Assembly: GCA_933228675.1 (NCBI GenBank) | Contig: OW121744.1 | Coordinates: 61,545,928 to 61,609,927, forward strand | Length of the DNA stretch: 64,000 nucleotides | Direction: 5' to 3' | Source: Stomorhina lunata | Lineage: Eukaryota; Arthropoda; Insecta; Diptera; Rhiniidae | In this document: positions 21,532-33,310 of the stretch, one piece after another | Layout: every line of letters begins with the position of its first letter | How positions within the stretch are numbered: the stretch's first letter is position 1 | Notes under the pieces: model-generated | What the model was told of the DNA's origin: nothing | Databases searched by the model: none | The model's input: the letters and a program-made list of their open reading frames with translations, nothing else | Made by a program: the position numbers and the translations under genes

Positions 21532-22836
21532 ATACCCAGCAAAACTTTGGTAATGGCAAGTACTCTGATAACTGGTTACCTTGTAACGACTACAACATAC
21601 CATCCGAATAAATAATAAGTTATTACAGAAGTACTTATTTGTAATTAAGATGGTAATTTAAACTGAATGGCCCCGGTTCAAATCCCACCAAGGGCAACAA
21701 TTTTTTTTAGTTTTTTTTTTATTAAAAGAGTCTTTTTAAATGATTTTTGAATTTTAAGAACTTAAATATTATCTTCTGTAAAAAAAAAAAATTGTAAAAC
21801 TACCTCACGTTAATGAAAAAATACCATCATGAGTCAATTTTGATTATGTAGGGGAGGTTGAATACCAAACACGATTATAATTGGTTTTAACTTGGTAAGC
21901 CCAACTTATCTGGGTCATCCTTCATCTCAACTGTGGACACACACCTCCTCATGGTATCACCCGGGGAGCTAGTTTAACACCCATTAATATTGTGAGTTAA
22001 CATGTTTCGAGAGTTGTCCCATAACATCGATAAAAATGGGTTAGGATTACGGGCTAGTAACCCTCTCTTGAAAAAAAATACAATGAAGAGGATAAAATTA
22101 GAATTGAAATGTCCCACTACCTAATATTAGAGGAGGATGTCCGAAGCTTGGATAGAAAGACCAAGTAGAGAAACATTTTTAAAGCTTGGCCTATAAAATT
22201 GGAGAATATTCGCACAAGATCGAAATCCATGGAATTCTAAAATATGATCGGACTTTGACCTTAACAGGTTGTAACATTTAAGTAAGTAAGAGTTATGTAA
22301 AAACTTATACAAAAAAGAAGATTTAAATTGTTTAAGTTTTAAAATAATTTTAAAAAAGTTTTAAAATAATTACAAAAAATCGTATAAAAATATTTTTCCA
22401 AAAATTACAACAAAGCAAAAAAAAGCAGGGAAAAACAAAGTTATTTTCACATGATTTTGGATCTAAAAATAAAAATTGTTTATATTAATTATAAGCTGCT
22501 AAGTTTTCAACATATGAAGTAGCTCAGTGGAAGAGTCTCTGCCTAGCAGTCGGAGGGTCTGGGTTCGAGCCCCCCATGGGATCATAAAAAAAAATGTGTA
22601 TTTCGTTTAAAAATATATGTTTTTAATAAAACAACAACAAAAAAGTTGTTGCTGTTGTTGTTGTTGCTTTCAAATTGCTTACCCAAGTCATTACTTTTCT
22701 GCAATTGGTAAGTACTTGCCTCCAATGACATCCCCATGTTAATGTAATGACTTAAACAGTGAATGAGTAAGTAGTTCGTCTTCAATAGTTTAACTGTTTA
22801 ACTCATTATTTGGTAATGAAAAGTTTTACTGGGTAT
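21532..22836. mobile_element. Non-autonomous element with ATACCCAG termini
   Basis: The left end reads ATACCCAGCAAAACTTT at 21532 and the right end, in reverse complement, ATACCCAGTAAAACTTT ending at 22836. Within it are a GGTTCAAATCCC B-box-like string (about 21674) and a tRNA-like stretch (22513-22586), plus a CAA/TTG triplet tract near 22640. No transposase frame was found. Superfamily not assigned; the two ends are about 1.3 kb apart and could be two nested copies rather than one element. Confidence 0.5.
22513..22586 (+). tRNA. Degenerate tRNA-like sequence (pseudo-tRNA or SINE head)
   Basis: It has TAGCTCAGTGGAAGAG (D arm with a GCTC/GAGT stem), a CTCTG/CGGAG anticodon stem around a nine-base loop, and GGGTTCGAGCCCCC in the T-arm position. 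The acceptor ends pair only partly and the anticodon loop is two bases too long. It is therefore not a functional tRNA. It sits inside the element at 21532-22836, so a tRNA-derived SINE remnant is the likeliest reading. Confidence 0.35.
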
Positions 22837-23576
22837 ATATGCTATTAATAAAATTTTAATATTAATCTATAAGTTTTGTTTTTAATTTTTGCTCGTGATG
22901 GCCCGACGGTACTTAAAAGTACCTGATTTCTTTCGTATCCTTGCAGGTCCTTCACAAGTTTGAAATTTTGCATATATCATAGTTAAGGCCCTATTTCCGT
23001 GAAAAAAGTTACACTTTTTAGAGCAAAAGCGGTTTATGGGACTTTTAAAAACGACCATACGGAAAATCAATATATGGAAGTGTAACATCATTACATTACA
23101 GAGTCTTTCGTTAAAGCTCATTTATAAGACCTAATACCGGAAATGGTAAAATCTTTAAGAAAAATGAGTATGATGAAATTACTCTAGACTTTAAAAAGAA
23201 ATTTCTTAATTTAGGTGACAACCGATTCACATTTGACTACAATGGTGAGGGTCTCATATGGTTGGGCTTCACAGACTATAATACTTTCTTATATGTTAAA
23301 ATGACTTTTGATAGTTTGTCTTGTATGGTTGATATGGTCAAATACGGTCCGATTCCAATAAAATTTGTTGATTTCTGGTAGGAATAAATAAGCAATATTC
23401 GTCCTAAATTCATTAAAATTCAATTTGTGTCTGTAGGGGGCCAAAACCACAATTCCAAGATTCAGGTAAGCGAAAAACATAATCACGATTTAATTAGAAA
23501 GTGATTCCGAGTCGATCGGTAAATATCTCTACCTATTTTTCAAAATTAATTCATCCATTGGAAAATTGGTCACTGC
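22837..23576. repeat. Intron sequence with decayed dispersed fly repeats
   Basis: About 23300-23370 matches the widespread motif with ATGGTCAAAT followed by CCGATT..AATAAAATTTG that recurs near 33385, 36850, 47375, 47560 and 60695. GAGTCGATCGGTA near 23510 resembles the block at 43965. No gene. Confidence 0.5.
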
Positions 23577-23580
23577 AAAT

Positions 23581-25427
23581 CGTTGGTCTCATGTAGAAAG
23601 GATCTAACTCTCATATTTAAAACTTTACATGAGAAGGTTAGAACTGATTTAAAACAGTAATTGACAAAAGTTTACGTTTTTTCAAATGCAGGTTATTATT
23701 AAAATGAAGGACGAATTTGGTTCTCAAAACTTTTTTTAAATTTTAAACAGATAAAAAACTAAATTGAGATAGGTCTTTCTGTATACTCATTTCAGAGCAT
23801 AAATCTAACTTAGGGCTTTTTTTGTAGTGATCAAAACAAATTATATTAAGGAAAGCTTTACATAGCGAATGTTTTCTATTGAAAAGCTTTCGATAGCGAA
23901 TGCTTTCTACAAGAGATTTTTCGATTTTAAAAATTTTGTATAAGAAATTTTTCGATATTATTTCTATAGGTAAGTTTTCGATATTGAAAATTTGACTTGG
24001 AATGTTTTCTATACAAAATCTTCTGATATTTAAAGTTTTATGAAGGAAATCAAAAGTTTTCTACAGAAAATCTTTCCATATCGAAAGTTAATTATTAGGA
24101 AGCTATTCGAAATCGAAAGATTTCTATAGGAAATCTTTAGATATTGGCATTATTGTATTGGAAAGCTCTTGAAATGGAATGTTTCTATTATAAAGTTTTT
24201 GTTTTCAATCCGAAATATCGATATTGATATCGAAAATTTTGTATAGAAAATCTTTCAATATCAAAAGTTTATTATAGGAAACCTTACGACATCGAAAGTT
24301 TTATATAGAAAATATTTTTTTCCCGAAAAGCTTTCAATATGGAATATTTTTAGTTGAAAGCTTTTTATATCAAAAGTTACCCATAGGAAAGCTTTGATAT
24401 TAAAAGTTTTTTATACGAAAGTTTTATATAAGAAATCTTTCGATACCGAATGTTTATTATAGGAATCCTTTCGACATCGAACGTTTTATATAGGAATTTT
24501 TAATATAAACAGTTTTTTTGTAGAAAAAGGTTTTGATATTGAAATGTTTCTATAGGAAAGATTTATATAAAAAGTTTTCTATCTGAAATATTTTGAAGAC
24601 AAATGTTTTATATAAGAAATCTTTTTATATCGAAAGTTTATTATAGAAAACCTTTCAACACCGAAAGTTTTATATAGAAAATCTTTTTTCCGGAAAGCTT
24701 TCGATATGGAATATTTTTAGTTAAAAGCTTGTTATATCAAAAGTTACCCATAGGATAGCTTTGATATTGAAAGTTTTTTATAGGAAAGTTCTATATAAGA
24801 ATGTTTGTTATAACAATCCTTTGGAATCGAAAGTTTTATATAAGAATTTTTAATATAAAAAGTTTTTAGAAAGCTTTAGATATTAAAGTTATCTATAGGA
24901 AAAGCTTCTGATATTGAAATTTTTCTATAGGAACGTTTTATATAAAAAGTTTTTTATCTGAAATATTTTGACAACAAATATTTTGCATACAAAATATTTC
25001 GATATTATAGAAAACCTTTCGACGTCGAAAGTTTTATATAAGAAAACTTAAGATAAATAAGACATTTTTTTATTGGAAAGCTTTTGATGTGGTATGTTTT
25101 TAGTAGAAAGTTTTAGATAATAAAAGTTACAAAAGCTTTTAATATTGAAAGTTTTCTATCCGAAAAATGTTGTCGACAAAAGTTTAATATAAGAAATCAT
25201 TATACATCCAACCGAAAGCTTTAAGATTCGAAAGTTTTCTATTATTTGTTTGATGCAACGAGCTTTTAAAATATGTATTTTTTTAGGAATAAGTTAGGGC
25301 TTTTTAGAAAATTACTTTAATAACTTTTATAAAATTGCCTTCAATTTTGGTGAGGAGGTGTATTTGCCTTAAATGCTTTGGAATCACAAAAAATCAATTT
25401 AAAAGAAAGCGTAAGTTAGTGCCAACA
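23581..25427 (-). mobile_element. 1.85-kb TIR element with internal palindromic array, copy 1
   Basis: Inverted relative to the copy at 34860. Its strong terminus, CGTTGGTCTCATGTAGAAAG, is at 23581; the other end is shortened but still ends ...CCAAC at 25426. A 4-bp duplication AAAT flanks it (23577-23580 and 25428-25431). The interior (about 23860-25250) is a decayed array of the unit seen in copy 3, with CTATAGGAAA, CGAAAG and similar blocks at irregular spacing. Subterminal blocks such as AATACACCTCC (here as GGAGGTGTATT near 25353) are shared by all three copies. No transposase. Confidence 0.8.
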
Positions 25428-25617
25428 AAATGTTTTTTTCTTGCACTTTCGTACTTCTTAAGAATACGAAAACATTAATATATTGAAATTAATTTTAAAT
25501 GAATTGGTAAAGATCTCTAATAAGTGGTAATCTTTGTTTTTTGTTTTTTTAAGTATAATTCGAATTAATAGGAAAATATAATTAAAACTCTAAAACAGGA
25601 ATTATCTTCTTCTTCTA

Positions 25618-26888
25618 ATGGGTGTTTTTTTTTTAGAGGTATAGAACTTCGAATTGAAATAAAACACAAGAAAATCGTTTTAATGTCCATCAATTTGGCT
25701 TTATTGGAAGGATAATTTTATGCCATTAATGTTTAAATATGATTTCGGGCATGTGGCCGCCGCGGCTGGCTCGAATAAAGCCAATTCTACAGGTCCAATT
25801 TTCAACTACTTTTTCGAGCGTTGGCTTTCAAGTCCCCTAACGTTTCTGGTTTGTTGGCGTAGACGAGCGACTTCACATATTCCCAAAGAAAATAATCCGG
25901 TGGTGTCAAATCGCACGATCTTGGTGGCCAATTGACAGGTCTATTCCGCGAAATTATGCGCTCATCGAATGTTTCCTTCAATAAATCAATTGTGACGTGC
26001 GCTGTGTGGCATGTAGCGCCGTCTTGTTGGAACCACAACTCATCCACATTCATGCCATCCAATTGGGGAACAAAATAGTCGGTTATCATGGCTCTATACC
26101 GGTCTCCATTTATGGTAACTGACTCTCCAGCATTATTTCGGAAGAAGTATGGCCCAATGACTCCACCAGCCCATAGAGCACACCAAACAGTCAGTTTTTG
26201 TGGATGTAATGGCGTCTCAAGGGTCTCATGTGGATTCTCTTCACTCCAAATGCGGCAATTTTGCTTGTTGACGTAGCCATTCAACCAAAAATGAGCCTCA
26301 TCACTGAACAAACTTTTGCGATGAAAATCAGCATCGAGATCAATCTCATTTTCGGCCCATACACCAAAATCACGACGCATTGCATGGTCTCGCGGCTTTA
26401 ATTCTTGCACAAGCTGGATCTTGTGAGGTCGCAAGCCAAGATCTTTGCGCAAAATCTTCCATAAAGTTGATGGACAAAGCTCCAATTGCTGTGCACGGGG
26501 GCGAATCGATTCATTCGGGTCCTCTTCAACACTTTGCTCTACAGCGGCAATTGTTTCTTCGGTGCGCACTGTTCGACGTCGCTGCGGATGCGTATTATCA
26601 CATAGAGTAAACGTAGTGCGAAAACGATCCATGGTTAACCGAATTAATTGCTCTGATGGACGATTATGTCGACCATAAAATGGACGGAGCTTGCGGTAAA
26701 CTTCGCGAACTGAACCATTATTTTCGAAATAAATTTGCACGATTTGCAAGCGTTGTTCTTTTGTCAACCTGTTTATGATGAAATGGCAAACCAAACTAAA
26801 TATTAATCACTTGACAGCTGACAAAATGGCCGCCAGTTAAAAAAGTGATGCCAACTTAAAGTTCTATACCTCAATAAAAAACACCCGA
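25618..26888. mobile_element. Near-complete mariner-like element
   Basis: About 30-bp terminal inverted repeats share GGGTGTTTTTT and GAGGTATAGAACTT (left at 25620-25650, right at 26886-26856). TA dinucleotides flank both ends (25616-25617, 26889-26890), as expected for the Tc1/mariner superfamily. The element is 1.27 kb with a single transposase gene on the minus strand. It immediately abuts the repeat that starts near 26891. Confidence 0.85.
25802..26794 (-). pseudogene. mariner-like transposase with a C-terminal frameshift
   Basis: This 330-residue frame has an N-terminal helix-turn-helix region (RLTKEQRLQIVQIYFENNG, the DUF4817 type) and a DDE/D catalytic domain. The first Asp is in LFSDEAHFW, the second in WFQQDGATCH, and the third in PPRSCDLTPPDYF, with 36 residues between the last two by my count. 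The frame stops after KANARKSS. In another frame a typical C-terminus follows immediately (VENWTCRIGF ... EIIFKH), so a small deletion has removed about a dozen residues and shifted the frame. The rest is intact, so the copy is fairly young. It would encode cut-and-paste transposition at TA. Confidence 0.88.
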
Positions 26889-26890
26889 TA

Positions 26891-27620
26891 TCTATACATA
26901 TAAACATTAATATTTGTCTGTATGTCCTTTATAGAATCGAATTTGATCGTATTATGATCTTAAGAAAAGTTGTTGCGCATGAGCCGACGAACATTACTAA
27001 GTTGGTATGACCAATTTCCGACAGGTGGCGCCACTGAAAATAGCTTAAAATCATCATGCTTTTATCTTTAGCAAAGTTGTTGCGCATGAGCCGACAAAGG
27101 TTTCTAAGTTGGTATGACCAATTTTCGGTGCAGCCACTAAAAATTTGATCATGCTTTGAACCTTAGCAATGTTGTTGCGCATGAACCGACGAAGGTTTCT
27201 TTGTTGGTATGATCAATTTCCGGCAAGTGGCGCTACTGAAAATTACTCAAAAGGAATTAAATTGTAAACTGTGCATTTGATCATGCTATAATCTTTAGTT
27301 GCAAAGTTGTTGCGCATGAGTCAACGGAGGCCAGTTTCCGATAGATGGCGCTACTGAAAATTTCTAACAATTAATTGAATCAGAAACTATGCATTTAATA
27401 ATACAATTATCTTGAGCATAGTTGTTGTACATGAGCCGACGAAGGTTGGTGGGACTAAAGTTGATAGGACTAAATTTCACCAGATGGCGCCAACAATAAA
27501 ATTTAAAAAAAAATAAATTGGATATTTTTCTGATGTCTTTCCTTCAAATTTATTTTAGTTGGTGAAGCAGCAAAGCGCGCAAGGTACAGCTATTTTCCTT
27601 ATAAAAACTATCATTAATAA
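26891..27620. repeat. Helentron/DINE-like repeat, partial copy
   Basis: About five degenerate tandem units of 120-140 bp, each with GTTGTTGCGCATGAGCCGAC and, about 30 bp on, CCGACAGGTGGCGC. They match the repeat blocks inside the copies at 52483 and 59197. This copy lacks their first 0.6 kb and is more diverged. Confidence 0.7.
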
Positions 27621-29398
27621 AATAATTTCTTTAGAAATTCATTAAAAAATTTTATCGCTTACAAAACAAATGTTATTCTATTTAGTTTTTGTTTATTTTT
27701 CAAATATTAACTGAAAAATAAACAAAATTAAGGCAGACAACTTCATCGGCCAGCGCGGGCAGAAGCTTATCTTGACAGTAGGAAAAATTTTTGAAACTCG
27801 CATATGAATTGTATCTCAAGAGTTTTGTATTGAAATCATTTGTTTTCACAAGACACACATACCTAAATGCTTAAAACTTTGAAATAACGACTACAATGAA
27901 ATAATAAAATTCGAAAGAATATTTCAAACATGAGTCACATTATCTGCAACAAAAGGAATATATGGGTCCGCCCGTCTGTCTGTCGTCTTTCTTTATAAGA
28001 ATAATAAAGCCTGGTATTTCAGTTTTGAAAATGTTTTTTAGTTGTTTTTTTTTTATAAATTTTTTATGTTTAATAATAAATAAATATTGTATAAATACTC
28101 ATAAAAATATATTTGCCATAAAAGGTAAAAAAATTAAATTAAATTGCCATAACCGAAAAAAATAATGAAACACAGAAAAAAAAAATTCTATAATCAACCC
28201 GTAACATGAGACTGTTTCGGTTAAGCCGAATTTTTATGGAAAATGTTTTGAAAATGTTATAAATGAAAAACATTAATTCACTGGCTTATAAACATAGTTT
28301 GACAAAATCTTTTGGATTTATATGGGATTAAATATTTGTTACAAATTGAAGGTCAAGATTATTATATAAATAATTAATTGAGCCTAAAACAATTTTAAAC
28401 AAACTTTGTCAAAAAATTGTTCTGATAACGAATTTCAAACCCCAAATAACGAACGATTAATTTCATTTATTAAAATGTGACAAATTTTTATTGAAATAAA
28501 TTTGGAAATGAAACTAATTGTTCTTTTTTTTTCGTCTATTGCTGTGCCATTTGTATACGAAAGATCAATGTAGATGGGGCAGTTACAAATTTAAAATGAT
28601 GAGTCTTGATAGCACAAGGAAGGGTTAGTTGTAACATTTACTATGAATACAGTCAGTCATTTGTGTTCAACAAAATCTATTCCCCCTTTTAAATTTTTAC
28701 ACAAAAAAACCTAAACGCCAAACATTCATTTGGTTGACAATGATAATGACGACAGACGGACGCCGTTCTTGTAGACTCATATGGCACTAAATATTTGTAC
28801 CATGATGACGATACGATCATCGTTTTAAAGATCAGCTGTGGATGTAGTGTGCCAGGCATCATGTCTAATAATTGAAAATTATTTTTCAATCTCATTGTGG
28901 TGGCGGCACTTTTTTCTAAGCAATACAAAACATAACAACAAATTTGTTTGAAAACTATTTAGAACCCCCCATTGAGATTTGGTGTTTATTTATTTCGATT
29001 TCTTTTTCCGATTTCCTTCCTATTGAGTCATTAAGAAAATTTTCTTTTAAAGTGGAAATTGTACTCATTTACTTCCGCACAAATTATATATTTTTAATTA
29101 TTTAAAAGGGAGTTTTTTTATAATGAGCCACAGATAAAATAGTTTTCAATTATTTAAAAGATTACTTCAAAACGTTTTTGTGATTTAGTAAAAATGATCA
29201 TTAGTAAAAATTTTGGAATAACTTTAAGAAAACTCTTTAACAAATTTCTTAATAATAACGTTAAAACTATCTAAGTATTGAACATATCCTTTTTACTAGT
29301 TGCATAGAACATACCCTTTTTAAACCCTGGAACAGATAAAATTTCTTCTTTTAAAATTAATTATTTAAATATTCACTTGAAAATAGTTTTTATAAATA
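27621..29398. other. Intron sequence without a recognised gene
   Basis: AT-rich. The small open frames have no recognised similarity. Confidence 0.45.
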
Positions 29399-30612
29399 AA
29401 GAGTGCTCTAAATAAAATTTGTAGTTGGATTTTCGTAAATAAAAATCAAACCTTTTAATATAAAAACTCTACAAAATACGCAAATATAATGACATATTAT
29501 ACAAAATCATTTAGCATTAAAATGTTTACTTAGTACTCGGGTTTTGCAAAATTATCGACTTTTTTCGGAAACCCTCCCATTAAAGATTTTACAGTTACTT
29601 CTGATACCTTTTTGGAGCATGTGTTCCACTTGCGCTTAAAATCGGACATGTTCTTGGAAATCTTTCCTGTGTTTTTCAATTCCTTTTTTACCAGAGCCCA
29701 ATACCTTTCCACAGGCCGAAGTTCTGGACAGTTGGGTGGATTTGCCTCTCGTGGTACAAAAATTACATTATTCTTTGAGTACCACTCAAGTGCCTTTTTT
29801 CCATAATGGCATGATGCCAAATCGGGCCAAAAAAATGTAGTCACTCTGTGCTCTCTTAAAAAGGGTAACAACCGTTTTTGTAGGCACTCCTTTATATAAA
29901 TTTCTGTGTTTATTGTGCCAGATGCCACAAATACTTTACTTCTTTTGCCACAACTGCAAATAGCTTGCCACACGAGAAACTTCTTAGGGAATTTTGTTTG
30001 TTTTTTTGTGTTTCATCATCCATCACACAACAGATGTATTTTTTTATAAAATCAGACTTCAATTTTTTCGCTCGTTTTTTTTTGCTTCTAAGTTCTTTAT
30101 AGCATTGCGATCTGGAACCTTTTGGACTTTGTATGTCTTCAGTCCAGCATAAGCTTTGACTCTATGTGCAAAATTCGTAGAACATTTCACCGTACGAGCT
30201 GCTTTTCTTAAAGAAGTGTTAGGCGCTCTTCGAAAGAGTCGCTCGACTTCTTTTGCCTTACCAATATCTGTAGGACCTTTTTTCCTCCCTGATCCAGGTT
30301 TTCTTTCAATGCTCAGGTTTTCCTTATACCGTCTGATGGCATTAGAAACCGTTCGAGGGTCAACTTTCAAATTTTTAGCTATTTTTTTAAAAGTCCATGA
30401 AGGATTTTTTTGAAAAGTTTTAATTATATTTTCACGAACTTTTTTTTCGCAGTCCATTTTGATTGAAATAAATATTGAAAATTAATAATTTTTAAAATAA
30501 TAGTATCTGACATATCTATAGAAACTAACTTGATCAAAAAATAAATTATTTCTTGCACTATGGATAAATTTTGTCTAAAATAGTAAATGCATATTTTTTT
30601 TAGAACACTCTT
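29399..30612. mobile_element. DD37E Tc1-like element, copy A
   Basis: The ends read AAGAGTGCTCTAAATAAAAT (left) and, in reverse complement, AAGAGTGTTCTAAAAAAAAT (right), with TA on both sides (29397-29398, 30613-30614). The element is 1,214 bp. It is shorter than copy B because about 120 bp of the transposase middle is deleted. Confidence 0.88.
29530..30457 (-). pseudogene. DD37E transposase, internally deleted and frameshifted
   Basis: The N-terminal part (30457-30059) has paired-like helix-turn-helix segments (WTFKKIAKNLKVDPRTVSNA and later SLRKAARTVKCSTNF). The C-terminal part (29973-29530) carries FFWPDLASCHYGKKALEWYS and LRPVERYW. Exactly 37 residues lie between the Asp of WPDLA and the Glu of PVERY, the DD37E spacing described from mosquitoes. 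Between the parts, the segment after MDDET that follows the first catalytic Asp is deleted, and there is a frameshift. Inactive. Confidence 0.87.
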
Positions 30613-30850
30613 TAATTACACTCTGCAAGATTTTGACAACTTTTTTTTACCGACAAAAGGGAGACCTAGTGGTTAAAATAAATAGTTTTCGAGTAATGCG
30701 AATATTTATTGCGCAACCTCCTCCATTTTTTATAACACTATATCTCGAAAACGTACTCGAATTCAGCGTACTCGAATTATCTTTACCCAAGGCTTGCTTT
30801 TTGTTGGTTTTTTTTTTCAACTAGTAGTGTTAGGAACGGCTCAACTGTTA

Positions 30851-32610
30851 ACATACTAAAAAGGCCCTAACTCACACTTTTTTCGAAATTGTTTTTTTTT
30901 GTGTGATTAAAATGCATTTAACGCAAATACACCTCCTAACAAAAATTTAAGGCAATAAAGCTTTCGACAACATTTTTTGTATAGAAAATGTTCAATATCA
31001 AAAGCTTTCCTTTCAATATCAAAAGCTTTCCTAATCAAAAGCCCTCTACTAAATACATTCCACATCGAAAGCTTTCCAATAAAAAACTGCCATTATTTAT
31101 CTAAAGTTTTCTTATATAAAACTTTCGATGTCGAAAAGTTTTCTATAATAAACTTTCGATATCGAACGATTTCTTATACTAAATATTTGGCGTCAAAATA
31201 TTTCAGATAGAAAACTTTTTATATAAAACCTATAAAAAAAATTTCAAAATCAAAAGCTTTCCTTTAGACAACTTCAATATCTAAAGCTTTCTAAAAAACT
31301 GTTTATATTAAAAATTCCTATAAAAAGCTTTCGATTTCGAAAGATTCCTGTAATTAATATTCGATATCAAAAGATTTCTTTTATAAAACTTTCCTATAGA
31401 AAATTTTCAATATCTAAAGCTTTACTATAGCTCTCAACTAAAAACGTTCCATATGGAAAGTTTTAAAAAAAGATTTCCTTTATAAAATTTTCGATGTACA
31501 AACTTTCGATATAAAAAAAACTTTCGATTTCGAAAGATTCCTGTAATTAATATTCGATATCTAAAGATTTCTTTTATAAAACTTTCCTATAGAAAATTTT
31601 CAATATCTAAAGCTTTACTATAGCTCTCAACTAAAAACGTTCCATATGGAAAGTTAAAAAAAAAAAGATTTCCTTTATAAAACTTTCGATGCCCAAACTT
31701 TCGATATCAAAAGATTTCTTATATAAAACTTTTGTCGTCAAGACATTTAGGATTGAAAACCTTTTTTATTAACAGATTTTCTAAAGGTTACGCCTAATAT
31801 CCAAAGCTTTCTAATAAAAACATTTCATACCAAAAGCTTTCCATTATTAAAATGCCCATATCTAAAGATTTCCTGTATAAATCTTTCAAGCTGTCCATTA
31901 TAAAAATATCAATATCTAAGAAAAAAGATTTCCTATATAAATCTTTCGATTTTGAAATACTTCCTAATAAGTAAACTTTCGATATGAAAAGATTTTCTGG
32001 AAAACTTTTGATTTCCTTCACAAAACTTTAAATAGCGAAAGATTTCATATACAAAACATTCCAAGTCAAACTTTCAATATCGAAAGCTTTCCTATAGAAA
32101 CAATGTCGAAAGCTTTTCTATTGAAAACTTTTAATACCGAAAGATCTCCTGTAGAAAACATTCGCTATCGAAAGCTTTCTTATAGAAACAAAACTTTTGT
32201 ATCGAATAATTTCCTTTAGATAACTTTTAGTATCGAAAGTCTCCTGTAGAAAGCATTCGCTATCGAAACCTTTTTTTGATAGAAAACTTTAGCTTTTCTA
32301 TAAAAAAAACATTCGCTATATAAAGCTTTCCTTAATATAATTTGTTTTGATCACTACAGAAAAAAAGCCCTAAGTTAAATTTATGCTCTGAAATGAGAAT
32401 AAAAAAAGCCTTATCTCAATTTAGTTTTTTATATGTTTAAAATTAAAAAAAAAATTGAAAACCAAATTCATTCTTCATTTTAATAATAACCTGCATTAAA
32501 AAACTTTAAAATTTTGTCAATTACTATTTTAAATCAGTTTTTTTCTTCCCCTGTAAAGTTTTAAATATGCGAGTTAGAGCCTTTCTGCATGAGACCAACG
32601 ATATACACCA
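30851..32610 (+). mobile_element. 1.85-kb TIR element with internal palindromic array, copy 2
   Basis: Same orientation as copy 3. The left end is damaged (recognisable from AAAAGGCCCTAACTCACAC at about 30859), followed by AATACACCTCC; the right end is GAGTTAGAGCC...GCATGAGACCAACG near 32570-32610. The interior, 30960-32340, is a decayed array of the same palindromic unit (GAAAGCTTTC, AACTTTCGAT). It contains a local duplication: the stretch from about 31325 recurs near 31525. No clear target duplication. Confidence 0.75.
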
Positions 32611-32689
32611 ATACCTCATTTTGCGTTGGGGTTACGTTGTAAAAGAACACGACGCAAACTGAAACGACTCAAATTTAATTAAGATTTCC

Positions 32690-33310
32690 TATAGAAAACC
32701 ACGTTAAGACCGAAGACACACGTACTGAGTCTTCATTGCATTCATTCATTACGGTTTATTGCGGCTTAGGGGCCGGCGGCGACATTGGGCCGTACTTCTT
32801 CCGTGATGATCAAGAACGACACGTTACTGTAAATGGGAATCGCTACCGTTCAATGATAACCGAATATTTTTGGCCCCAATTGAATGATATGGACTTGGAG
32901 GACATGTGGTTCTAACGAGACGGCTCCACAAGCCACACAGCGAATGTCACAATCAATTTATTGAAAACCAAGTTTGGAGAACGTGTTATCTCACGAAATG
33001 GTCCAGTCGTTTGTCCGCCTCGGTCGTGCGATTTGACGCCGTTAGACTATTTCCTGTGGGGCTACGTCAAATCTATGGTCTATGCCAACAAGCTAACGAC
33101 GATTGATGAACTTCCTACAAATATCAAACTTGAAATTGCAGCAGTATCGGATAATTTATGCTTGAAAGCCGTCGAAAATTGGGTTTAGCGCCTGCCCGTG
33201 GTGGGCATGCAAAAGAAATCCAGTTCCAATGGAATCAAACGTACAATTTTACGGTCATTGAATTCAAAACCGTTTTATGTTATTTAAAAAAACTTTTGTA
33301 GCTCTCTTAT
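32690..33310 (+). pseudogene. mariner-like transposase remnant
   Basis: C-terminal half of a transposase related to the one at 25.8-26.8 kb. It includes a GVIGPYF-like region, RSMITEYFWPQL, a WF-stop-RDG in place of the second catalytic Asp motif, then LLKTKFGERVISRNG, CPPRSCDLTPLDYFLWGYVK and KAVENWV. Frameshifts and stops make it dead. A second remnant of this type is at 55.15 kb and is the closer relative. Confidence 0.82.

Noticed and set aside
22513..22586. Functional tRNA gene
   Set aside because: Acceptor stem pairs poorly and the anticodon loop has nine bases; kept only as a tRNA-like trace.
30977..31210. Open frame rich in Ser, Phe and Lys
   Set aside because: Lies within the decayed palindromic array of the 1.85-kb element.
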